Assembly (NCBI GenBank): GCA_016212785.1
Contig: JACRDW010000104.1
Location: 1-14,690 of the forward strand
Length of the DNA stretch: 14,690 nt
Direction of reading: 5' to 3'
Source: Methanobacteriota archaeon
Lineage (GTDB): Archaea > Hydrothermarchaeota > Hydrothermarchaeia > Hydrothermarchaeales > JACRDW01
Shown: one piece after another, positions 1 to 7,465 of the stretch
Layout of the letters: the number at the start of each line of letters is the position of its first letter
Position numbering within the stretch: position 1 is the first letter of the stretch
Notes under the pieces: model-generated
What the model saw: the letters and a program-made list of their open reading frames with translations, nothing else
The model's database searches: none
Told to the model about the DNA's origin: nothing
Program-made: the position numbers and the translations under genes

Positions 1-2
1 AA

Positions 3-98
3 TGGATTTACGAAATAGCTAAATATGCAGAAACTCAAATCAAAAAACAAAAATTTGAAGAATTGCCATTCGAACATGCTAGGGCTATTGCCCGATGA
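3..98 (+). CDS. C-terminal fragment of an unknown protein (5' end outside window)
   Basis: An open frame runs from the left edge to a TGA at 96-98 and encodes 31 residues, rich in Lys and Glu, ending in ELPFEHARAIAR. I do not recognise the family. It is in the same reading frame as the next gene, whose nominal TTG codon follows the stop directly, so the two are close neighbours and probably co-transcribed. The reading frame could be chance because so little is visible, but the composition (amphipathic, charged, no rare residues) looks protein-like. Confidence 0.4.
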   Translation, partial: WIYEIAKYAETQIKKQKFEELPFEHARAIAR

Positions 99-116
99 TT
101 GAAAAAGAGGTTCGTC

Positions 117-602
117 ATGCCGCCTGTTGACTTCAGCAAAGAGAATCACGATGCAGCTCAATTTGTCAAAGATTTATTCCCAAAATTTTTTAAAATTTTG
201 GAAGTGAGAGAAGGTTACAAAAGAAAGGGCGCAGACAAGCATATTTACTATAAAGGTCGGTTAGTCGCTTACGCAGAGCTGGAAGCTAAGCTTGTGTGGA
301 AAACTGTTGAGTGGAATAAAGATTGGCATCATGTTCAATTTGCAGAGCGAAAAGGTCGATTTGCCGAAACGGATGTTCCAACTTTTATGATAATGTTTAA
401 CAAAGATGGAAGCAATGGTTTAATCGTGGATGCAAAAACAATGGTATCTTCGCCCTGCCCTCGTGTATGGACTAGACGTGGCGCAGAGCATTTCTATCAG
501 GTGCCAATCGAAAAAGTAGTTTTTGGTCCAGAGAATTTTGAAAAATTCATCTTAGACAAACTTCATTTAAAACCAAGTAATTCAACAGAGTCGGCAAAAT
601 AG
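117..602 (+). CDS. Small protein with possible PD-(D/E)XK nuclease core
   Basis: This gene encodes 161 residues. I chose ATG 117 because GAGGT (107-111) lies 5 nt upstream; a TTG at 99, directly after the preceding stop, would add six residues. The only functional hint is an acidic residue (Asp in GADKHIYY, about residue 41) followed by a strand ending in AYAELEAK (about residues 50-57), which fits the D...ExK core of PD-(D/E)XK nucleases. After it come a basic WHHVQFAERKGRF stretch and a hydrophobic strand TFMIMF. No membrane segment or signal is visible. Its base composition is more AT-rich than the moxR operon that follows 26 bp downstream on the same strand, so co-transcription is possible but a shared function is not shown. 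The nuclease reading is inference; a phage-like hypothetical protein is the alternative. Confidence 0.6.
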   Translation: MPPVDFSKENHDAAQFVKDLFPKFFKILEVREGYKRKGADKHIYYKGRLVAYAELEAKLVWKTVEWNKDWHHVQFAERKGRFAETDVPTFMIMFNKDGSNGLIVDAKTMVSSPCPRVWTRRGAEHFYQVPIEKVVFGPENFEKFILDKLHLKPSNSTESAK

Positions 603-628
603 CTGGTGTAAAGTTGGCAGAGGAAAAA

Positions 629-1579
629 ATGATAGAAGAAAAAGTGTACGTCTCGGTGAAGAAAAGTTTTGAGTTAATGTTCGGTGAGCTAGAGAAGGCG
701 GTCGTGGGTCAGAAAGACGTCATAGAGAATCTCATGATAGCGCTGCTCTGTGAAGGTCATGCGCTTCTCGAGGGCTTCCCGGGGCTTGGAAAAACGATGA
801 TAGTCAGCAACCTCGCAAAAATCCTGGACCTCAAGTTTGCCCGCATTCAGTGCACTCCTGACATAATGCCCAGCGACGTAACAGGGACGTACATAATAGA
901 GGAGCAGGAAGGCAGGAAAGTTTTCAGGCTCGAGAAGGGTCCCGTCTTCACGAACATTCTACTTGCGGACGAGATAAATCGCGCAACGCCAAAAGCGCAG
1001 AGTGCTCTTCTGGAAGCAATGCAGGAGAAGCAGGTAACTCTCGGAAATAAAACTTATAAACTCGAGAGACCTTTCTTTGTGCTTGCAACCCAGAATCCGA
1101 TAGAGATGGAGGGCACCTATCCGCTTCCGGAGGCGCAGCTGGATAGATTTCTGCTCAAGGTGCTCGTGGACTACTCGACATTTGAGGAGGAGGATAGAAT
1201 CGTCGACATGTACGCAAGCGGCGCAACGCAGCAGGTTAACAAAATAATGGACAGAGAAACCCTGCTTGCGCTTCAAAACCTTACGAGGCAAGTTCCCATA
1301 AGCGAGGAAACGAAAAAATATGCGCTGAAGCTTGTAACTGCCACGAGAGCAGAGAACGAATATATAGAGTACGGCGCGTCGCCGAGAGCTTCGATTGGAT
1401 TAGTACTAACGGCGAAGGCAAGGGCTTTGATACACGGAAAAAACTTCGTCGGCAGGGAAGATATAAAAGCGATGGCATACCCTGTGATGCGCCACAGAAT
1501 AATTTTGACCTTCGATGCCGAGAGAAAGGGCATCAGCCAGGACATGGTAATAGAGAGCATAATCAAGAGTTTAGAATGA
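629..1579 (+). CDS. moxR: MoxR-family AAA+ ATPase
   Basis: This is a MoxR-type AAA+ ATPase of 316 residues, a cytosolic chaperone-like enzyme that uses ATP to remodel protein complexes, usually with vWA-domain partners. Visible motifs are Walker A GFPGLGKT (about residues 49-56), Walker B LLADE (111-115) followed by INRA, sensor 1 ATQNP (153-157) with the MoxR-typical EGTYPLPEAQLDRF stretch that carries the arginine finger, and a C-terminal lid with the sensor 2 motif SPRAS. Length is normal for the family. I prefer ATG 629, with AGAGG upstream; a TTG at 614 with GGTG before it would add five residues. The last four bases overlap the next gene (ATGA). It is the first gene of a MoxR-DUF58-vWA-vWA operon, the standard context of this family. 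The specific client is unknown. Confidence 0.95.
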   Translation: MIEEKVYVSVKKSFELMFGELEKAVVGQKDVIENLMIALLCEGHALLEGFPGLGKTMIVSNLAKILDLKFARIQCTPDIMPSDVTGTYIIEEQEGRKVFRLEKGPVFTNILLADEINRATPKAQSALLEAMQEKQVTLGNKTYKLERPFFVLATQNPIEMEGTYPLPEAQLDRFLLKVLVDYSTFEEEDRIVDMYASGATQQVNKIMDRETLLALQNLTRQVPISEETKKYALKLVTATRAENEYIEYGASPRASIGLVLTAKARALIHGKNFVGREDIKAMAYPVMRHRIILTFDAERKGISQDMVIESIIKSLE

Positions 1580-2433
1580 TTGAAATTGACTTCCTCGAGG
1601 AGCTCGACCGCTTCAGCTTCATGATCAGGAAAAGAGTTTCGAGCGTGTATTCCGGAGCCAGGAGAAGCATAAGACAGGGGAGAGGTATAGACATCTATGA
1701 CTTCGGAGAATATTTTCCGGGGGACGACCTTAAGGCCGTTGACTGGAAGCTATATTCGCGGACAGAGCGGCTCTACATCCGGAGGTTCGAGGAGGAGAAA
1801 AGCCTAACGACGCACATACTCGTAGACGCAAGCAGGAGCATGGATTTTGGGAAAAAATTTGACTATGCTGCCATGCTCGCTGCAGGTTTTGCATATCTCG
1901 TAACCAAGGAAAATGAAAAATTTGCACTGGCGACGTATTCTGAGGATTTGAGAGACGTAATGCAGCCGAGGAAGGGCAAGACGCACTTCCTGAACGCAGT
2001 GGAGCTTCTCAAAGGCAAAAAGCTCGAGGGAAAAACAAGAGTAAATTTCTGCGCAGAGCGGTACGGCGGCATGATCAGATCCCGCTCCCTCGTGGTTTTA
2101 ATTTCAGATTTTCTCGAGAATCTCGCTTCTGTGCAGCAGGGCATCTACAAGCTTGCCAGACGCAACGAGCTGATTGCCATTCAGATCTTCGATGCTGGAG
2201 AAAAAAACTTGGACTGGCTGAGCGGCGATGCGAAGGTTTATGATATGGAGAGCAGCGAGATGATGCGCACCTACATAAGTCCCAAACTCAAGGCTGAACA
2301 CGAGGAGAGATTCGCAGAGCACATTCAGGGAATTAAAAAGGCATGCAGCGAAGTCGGCGCAGATTTCTTTTCGATTGCTACGAGTACTCCCATCTTCGAT
2401 GCTTTTTTGGAGTTCTCGACAGTGCTGGGGTGA
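1576..2433 (+). CDS. DUF58 domain protein (vWA-like fold)
   Basis: This 285-residue protein is a DUF58 family member, the usual partner of MoxR ATPases. The family signature is clear: YDFGEYFPGDDLKAVDWKL (about residues 41-59), then YIRRFEEEK, then a vWA-like strand with a MIDAS motif DASRS (84-88) and a later ISDF. No membrane segment is visible, so it is probably cytosolic and linked to the membrane proteins encoded downstream. Translation starts within the stop of moxR (ATGA overlap), which indicates translational coupling. It probably acts as an adaptor or metal-dependent binding partner for the ATPase; this role is inferred from the family and the operon, as DUF58 proteins are poorly characterised. 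No damage or unusual residues are seen. Confidence 0.93.
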   Translation: MIEIDFLEELDRFSFMIRKRVSSVYSGARRSIRQGRGIDIYDFGEYFPGDDLKAVDWKLYSRTERLYIRRFEEEKSLTTHILVDASRSMDFGKKFDYAAMLAAGFAYLVTKENEKFALATYSEDLRDVMQPRKGKTHFLNAVELLKGKKLEGKTRVNFCAERYGGMIRSRSLVVLISDFLENLASVQQGIYKLARRNELIAIQIFDAGEKNLDWLSGDAKVYDMESSEMMRTYISPKLKAEHEERFAEHIQGIKKACSEVGADFFSIATSTPIFDAFLEFSTVLG

Positions 2434-2437
2434 AGAA

Positions 2438-4252
2438 ATGTTCGGCAATCCTGTCGCACTTTTTGGTCTTGCGGCTCTTTTACCGATTGTAATACTATAT
2501 TTAGTAAAGCCGAAGCCGAAAGACGTTTTTATACCCTCGCTCATGTTCATCAGAGAGGTGGAGAAGAGAGAGAGTGTACTGAGCTCGCTGCTGAAGAGAT
2601 TCGTGAGAGACCCCCTGCTTCTGATTCAGCTTGCAGTTATATTTTTCGCAGCGCTTGCAATGGCAGAGCCTTTCTATATTTCTAGGGAGAGCGTCAAAGC
2701 CGAAAACATCGCGCTCGTCATCGACGCCTCTGCAAGCATGCAAGCTACTGACGTAGCGCCGAGCAGGTTTGCAAAAGCTGTGGAGCTTGCAAAAAGCGCA
2801 TTTTCTGAGAGGGACAGAATAAGCATAATCCTGGCTGCGAATATCCCAATTGCCGTGCTCAAAGAAGGCACGGGCAGCGAGGCAAAAGCTATACTGAGCG
2901 CTCTAAAACCAAAGGCAACTCCGGCGAATCTAAACGACGCGATACTTCTCGCAAGAGAGATGCTCTCTGGAGAGAATAAAAGGATTTTGGTCTTTTCTGA
3001 TTTTTCGAATGCAGACGCGTCGCTGGCAGGGAAAATTGCAGGCGCAGAGGGAATTGCGCTGGATTTTTTTAGAGTGGGCGGCGGGGGAAAAAATATCGGA
3101 ATCGTGGATATGAAGCAGCTGAAGGACGGCTATTCAATTCTGGTTAAGAGCTATGTTGACAAAGATGAGATGCTCGGCATAGAGATTCTAAGGAACGGCG
3201 TTTTGGTATCTTCAGAGGAAAGAGGCATCGCCGCGCTTTCAAGCGAGCTTTTAACCCTGCGCAACGTTTCAGGAACGAGTGCGGTAAGGCTGAGGTATGC
3301 CGACGATTTTCCTCTGGACAATCAGGTTTTCATTGCTGCACCGCTGCCGGAGAGACACAAAGTTCTGATGGTGAGCGCGAACAGAACGTCCTATCTCAAG
3401 CACGCCCTTTCCTCACTCAAGCAGGTGGAGCTTGCAGAGGCAGTTCCGCCCATAGTGCCGGCATTCAGCAGCTATGCTGCTGTAATTCTGGACAGGGTGA
3501 GCAGGCAAAGCCTGCTTCCGGGCATGGTTCGTGAGCTCTCGCTTTACGTTGAGAATGGAGGAAATTTAATCGTCATAGCGTCCGAGCATCTAAAAGCGCT
3601 GGAAGAGGTGCATCACTTGCTGCCGGTAGAAATTAGGAACGATACAGCGGCGAGCGGGGTGAAAATCGAGACCTCTAACGAGGTTACGAGAGACATAGAC
3701 TTCGAGGGGGTTGCCGTTAAATACCTTCTCGCCGGCGCAAAAAATTCCTCGATAACTCTCGCAAGTGCGGCAGACGGGTCGCCCCTGATTTCCTTCTGGT
3801 ACAAAGGCGGGGGTAAGGTTGCATATGTCGGAATTCGCCACGAAGCTGGGTGGAGCGACTTTTATCTGAAAACCTCTTTTCCAATTTTCTGGTCAAAGCT
3901 TCTCGAGTTCATGGTGGGTGGCGAAGAAGACGAAAATTTAAAGACAGGGAACTTTCTGCCGCTGCAAACTGAAACAAGGGTGAAAACTCCGTCCACAACT
4001 GTCGTTACCGACAGGCTGTTTCTGGACGAGGCAGGCGTTTACGAATTCGGGGGAAAAAAAATTGCAGCAAATCTTCTGGACGAAAGAGAGTCGAACATCT
4101 CTACCCGCGCTGTTGAGGGCATGCAGTACAAACGCAGCTTTGAGCGGACGAGCGTGGAAATAAGAAGGGAATTCAGGGACTACCTGCTGTTCGCAGCGCT
4201 TGCTTTTGTTATCGGAGAACTTATGCTTCTTAACAGGAGGGGTGAGTTGTGA
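2438..4252 (+). CDS. BatA-like membrane protein with vWA domain
   Basis: This 604-residue membrane protein starts at ATG 2438, 4 nt after a GGGGTGA Shine-Dalgarno (2427-2433) that includes the stop of the DUF58 gene; longer upstream starts would lie inside that gene. The N-terminus has the BatA layout: a hydrophobic segment at about residues 6-23, a basic loop, and a second segment at about 58-78. A vWA domain follows, with MIDAS residues DASAS (96-100) and a later FSDFSNAD strand. The middle (about 300-480) has alternating strands resembling a class I amidotransferase-like fold, including YVENGGNLIVIAS. A final membrane segment is near the C-terminus (YLLFAALAFVIGELMLL), so the vWA domain would lie between membrane anchors, probably outside the cell. 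It is likely a MoxR/DUF58 client or assembly partner; the actual substrate is not evident. Confidence 0.9.
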   Translation: MFGNPVALFGLAALLPIVILYLVKPKPKDVFIPSLMFIREVEKRESVLSSLLKRFVRDPLLLIQLAVIFFAALAMAEPFYISRESVKAENIALVIDASASMQATDVAPSRFAKAVELAKSAFSERDRISIILAANIPIAVLKEGTGSEAKAILSALKPKATPANLNDAILLAREMLSGENKRILVFSDFSNADASLAGKIAGAEGIALDFFRVGGGGKNIGIVDMKQLKDGYSILVKSYVDKDEMLGIEILRNGVLVSSEERGIAALSSELLTLRNVSGTSAVRLRYADDFPLDNQVFIAAPLPERHKVLMVSANRTSYLKHALSSLKQVELAEAVPPIVPAFSSYAAVILDRVSRQSLLPGMVRELSLYVENGGNLIVIASEHLKALEEVHHLLPVEIRNDTAASGVKIETSNEVTRDIDFEGVAVKYLLAGAKNSSITLASAADGSPLISFWYKGGGKVAYVGIRHEAGWSDFYLKTSFPIFWSKLLEFMVGGEEDENLKTGNFLPLQTETRVKTPSTTVVTDRLFLDEAGVYEFGGKKIAANLLDERESNISTRAVEGMQYKRSFERTSVEIRREFRDYLLFAALAFVIGELMLLNRRGEL

Positions 4253-6570
4253 TGCAGTTTGAGCACCCGTATTTTCTGTTCTTCGTTGTTCCGTCGCTGC
4301 TTATGTTCTATTATTTTAAGAGGAAGCGGGCACTGCTGTTAAGCAGGTTTACCATAGTAGTGATGGTTTTATTGGCAGCTGCGGGACCTTTTGAAACGAG
4401 AGGGAGCATTGTTGAGGGAGATGCGAGGATAAGCATCCTCGTGGACAACTCCAGCAGCATGGAGCTTTACGGCGTGCCGGGCAGGATTCCCAATGCAACC
4501 TACTTTTCCAGCGGCAGCCGGACAGCGCTCGGTGACGCTGCCTTCCAGGGCATCGCTGCCGGCGGAGATGTTTTGATTTTCAGCGACGGCAGCAATAACT
4601 ACGGGCGAGAGCTGGCGGACGTTGCGATGATTGCGAGAAGGATAAACGCAACCATTAGCGCCGTTGCGCTGACTCCTGAGAAAAATGACGTCGGTGTAAG
4701 AATAGAGGGAAACAAAAAAGTTCTACTCGATTCAGAGAACGAGTACAGGATAATTGTCGAAAAAGTAGGTAGCGATTCCTCTTACGTTCTAGAAGTCAGC
4801 GTTGATGGGCGGGCAGTTCTTTCCCAGAACGTTGTGCAAAAGGAGAAAATCAAGACAATTCCCTTCAAACACGCATTTAATTCCGGAGGGGCCCATGAGA
4901 TTGAGGCAAGGATTACTGTCCATGACCACTTCGCCGAGAATAACGTATTCTACAAATCGGTTTATGTTGTCCCGAAACCCAGGATACTGCTCGTATCCGA
5001 AAGAGATTCGCCTCTTGCAAAAGTGCTGAGCGAGATTTACGATGTCGAGATTTCCAATCTTAGAAATCTCAAGAATTACGCTGCCGTTTTTCTGGACGAT
5101 ATACCTGCAAGCAAGCTGTCTAAGGAGGACGTAGCGCTTCTGAGAGAATATGTAGCAGAGGGCAATGGATTGGTGGTGGTCGGAGGGAGCAATTCCTATG
5201 AAAAGGGCGGCTACAGAGATTCTCTGCTTGAAACTCTTCTTCCTGTGAAGTCGATTAAATCGCAGACAATTGGAAAAGGTATCGGAGTGGTTATAGCAAT
5301 CGACATTTCAGGCAGTACCCAAGCTTTGTTCGGCGAGGCGACGAAGGCGGATGTTGAAAAGGCGATAGCGGTCGGCTTACTCCGGGACCTGAACAAGGAA
5401 GATTTCCTGGGCGTTGTTGCATTCAATTCAGATTCCTATATCGTAGCTCCTTTCGACATGTACCCTGACAGAAAAGAAGTCGAAGAAAAAGTGGCGAGGC
5501 TTAGATTTGGGGGCGGTACAATCGTATACAGCGCCCAGATTATGGCAGACATTATGCTGAGCAATTTCTCAGGCAGCAGAAATTTCATTTTAATCTCAGA
5601 CGGCGTTACCGCATATCCTGAGGTATCTCTGGAGAGAGCAAAAAGCACGGCTGCCCGGGGGATTAGAACTTATGCAGTCGGAGTCGGCTACGATACGAAC
5701 GAAGCGTTTATGCAGCAGCTCACAAGCGCAGGAAACGGCCTGTACTTCAAGCCAGAGGAATACCAGCGCCTGAAGATAGTGTTCGGGGAGGAGGAAATTG
5801 AGGAGAGAGAAGCATACCCATTAGCAATAATTACCAAGAATCATTTCATAACCCAGAATGTTGCGCTCAATGCTTCCGTATACGGGTTCAATGAAGTTAC
5901 TGCGAAAACCAATGCCCAGCTGCTTGCAGCCGCCGGAGGCAGCCCGGCCGTAACTGCCTGGAGGTTCGGGCTTGGAAGAGTCGTTTCCCTGACCACGGAC
6001 AGCGGTGCAAAATGGTCTTCCCAGCTCTACAGCGGCGAGAATTCAAAACTCATCTCTGCAATAGCGAACTGGGCAATTGGAGACCCTGAGAAGGGGAGGG
6101 AAACGAAGATAGATGTTGAAGACGTGCGTCTCGGTGAAGCTCTGAATATTGCTGCCACTTCTTCAAAACCTCCAAAAATAAGCATGAATGGAGCGCAGCT
6201 CAGAGCCGCAGCTAGCGGCGTAAATTTATATCATGCTACCTTTACTCCCGACAAGCCCGGATTTTACCGCATAACTGCGAATAGCTATGCAGACGTTGTA
6301 GCGGTTAATTATCCAGTCGAATTCATGAACATGGGTTTCAACGAAGAACTGCTGAGAATAGCAGAGGCAACCGGCGGGAGAGTTTACTCTCCAAACGAAA
6401 ACTATCTCGAAGAAATCACCAGGCTCGCAAAGGCGAGGACAAGGAGAACAGTCGTAGAAAAAGTTGACCTATCGCTGCCCTTTTTAATCGCAGCGTTTGC
6501 GCTCTTCTTTTTCGAGGTTGCGGTGAGGAGGATTAGGGAGATAAGGAGAGGTGCAAAGAAATTTAAATAA
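4252..6570 (+). CDS. Membrane protein with two vWA modules and a split GATase1-like domain
   Basis: This protein has 772 residues. The start is ATG 4252, which shares one base with the previous stop and sits 6 nt after a strong GGAGGGGTGA (4236-4245); GTG 4249 is an alternative. Two N-terminal membrane segments (about 7-22 and 30-46) precede a compact vWA-like module with MIDAS DNSSS (65-69), a TALGDA threonine near 90 and FSDGS near 110. A glutamine-amidotransferase-like segment follows (about 243-331, with GLVVVGGSNSYEKGGY). A full vWA domain comes next (about 345-510) with DISGS (351-355), GGGT and ISDG. The amidotransferase-like fold then resumes with WRFGLGRVVSLTTDSGAKW. A C-terminal membrane segment lies at about 741-760, followed by a basic tail. 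No catalytic Cys is seen in the amidotransferase-like part. It closes the MoxR operon and is probably a surface-exposed partner of the BatA-like protein. Confidence 0.88.
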   Translation: MQFEHPYFLFFVVPSLLMFYYFKRKRALLLSRFTIVVMVLLAAAGPFETRGSIVEGDARISILVDNSSSMELYGVPGRIPNATYFSSGSRTALGDAAFQGIAAGGDVLIFSDGSNNYGRELADVAMIARRINATISAVALTPEKNDVGVRIEGNKKVLLDSENEYRIIVEKVGSDSSYVLEVSVDGRAVLSQNVVQKEKIKTIPFKHAFNSGGAHEIEARITVHDHFAENNVFYKSVYVVPKPRILLVSERDSPLAKVLSEIYDVEISNLRNLKNYAAVFLDDIPASKLSKEDVALLREYVAEGNGLVVVGGSNSYEKGGYRDSLLETLLPVKSIKSQTIGKGIGVVIAIDISGSTQALFGEATKADVEKAIAVGLLRDLNKEDFLGVVAFNSDSYIVAPFDMYPDRKEVEEKVARLRFGGGTIVYSAQIMADIMLSNFSGSRNFILISDGVTAYPEVSLERAKSTAARGIRTYAVGVGYDTNEAFMQQLTSAGNGLYFKPEEYQRLKIVFGEEEIEEREAYPLAIITKNHFITQNVALNASVYGFNEVTAKTNAQLLAAAGGSPAVTAWRFGLGRVVSLTTDSGAKWSSQLYSGENSKLISAIANWAIGDPEKGRETKIDVEDVRLGEALNIAATSSKPPKISMNGAQLRAAASGVNLYHATFTPDKPGFYRITANSYADVVAVNYPVEFMNMGFNEELLRIAEATGGRVYSPNENYLEEITRLAKARTRRTVVEKVDLSLPFLIAAFALFFFEVAVRRIREIRRGAKKFK

Positions 6571-6572
6571 AA
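6559..6572 (+). promoter_or_regulatory. Probable TATA box for the wHTH-nuclease gene
   Basis: The AT-only stretch AAATTTAAATAAAA overlaps the end of the vWA gene. Its TTTAAA core centres about 25 nt upstream of the ATG at 6590, the spacing expected for an archaeal promoter driving a leaderless transcript. No Shine-Dalgarno precedes the ATG, which agrees with this. Confidence 0.45.
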
Positions 6573-6589
6573 ATAGTAGAAACTACATC

Positions 6590-7380
6590 ATGATTGAGGA
6601 GGATATTAAGAAAGATATAAAATCATTCTTTTCTAAACCTGACCATTGGGTTTACCGATATGGAAATCCAACCCCGATGTGTAACCCGAATTCGCCATAC
6701 CATAGAAAGCAGATAGAAGTTCTATTTGAGGATAAATATTTTCACTGGTTACGGACAGGGTGGTTAATGAACTAATTGACGAAGGTTTTTTGAAAATAGA
6801 AAGAAAAGATGGTGTGCATTTCGTTTATAGGTCAGATATTAGATATATCACAAGACAAATCAACGCCCGACTCAAAATAATCAAAAATTATTCCAATCCT
6901 ATAATAACAAGAGCTCTCGGTGAGCATGCAGAGATGCTTTTCTCATTTCTTTTCAGAATTCACGGGTTTGAAATCAGGGGTAGGAATATTAATGAATTTA
7001 ATGGAGTAAAATGGGAAACAACTAATCATGACTTAGACTTCATTATCGAGAAAGACGCGGTTGCTTATGGTGTAGAAATAAAAAACACCTTACCATATAT
7101 GGAGAGAGACGAATTTGATATAAAACTAAAAATGTGCGAACGTCTTAATTTAATTCCGTTGTGGATTTTAAGAAACGCACCAGCGATTCAATTTGAGCAA
7201 ATGAAGCCTTATAATGGCTTTATTTTGAAATTTAAGACACAAACATATCCTCTAGGACAAGAGCCGTTAGTCAAAGATATTTGGCAAAAAACGCGTCTTC
7301 CAATTGCAATTTGGAAAGAAATACCTAAAAGAATAGAAAATATATTTTTAAGCCAGCACAACCAAAGAATAGGAAAATAA
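6590..7380 (+). pseudogene. Winged-helix + PD-(D/E)XK nuclease-like protein, one frameshift
   Basis: Two overlapping reading frames make up one gene. The first runs from ATG 6590 to a TAA at 6773-6775. The second, shifted by -1, is open across this point and continues to 7380. Joining them near 6749-6757 (one missing base after TGGTT) gives HWLTDRVVNELIDEGFLKI, a plausible winged-helix with a charged wing after it. The total is then about 263 residues. The second half has the PD-(D/E)XK signature: Glu in GEHAEMLF, Asp in HDLDFI, and GVEIKN, followed by a helix and LIPLWILR. This suggests a DNA-binding nuclease, of restriction or resolvase-like type, with no specific family recognised. The gene is AT-rich, unlike the operon before it, and looks acquired. 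The break may be a real mutation, an assembly error or, less likely, programmed frameshifting; the second frame could also restart at GTG 6760. Confidence 0.7.
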
Positions 7381-7465
7381 ACACATTTCTCCTCCAATTC
7401 CCCTATTTAATACATACTGATTATTGTCTAATTTCCATTTCTGCGTAGCTTGCCACATATATAAC

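Noticed and set aside
2375..2437. Upstream start for the BatA-like protein inside the DUF58 gene
   Set aside because: It would add 21 residues with no family support, while ATG 2438 has a strong Shine-Dalgarno and begins the typical BatA N-terminus.
6551..6589. GTG 6551 start for the wHTH-nuclease gene
   Set aside because: It lies inside the vWA gene and the extra residues are low-complexity; ATG 6590 has a TATA box at leaderless spacing.
7381..7465. Terminator between the convergent nuclease pseudogene and hef
   Set aside because: No clear hairpin or T-run is visible in these 85 bp; I see nothing to annotate.
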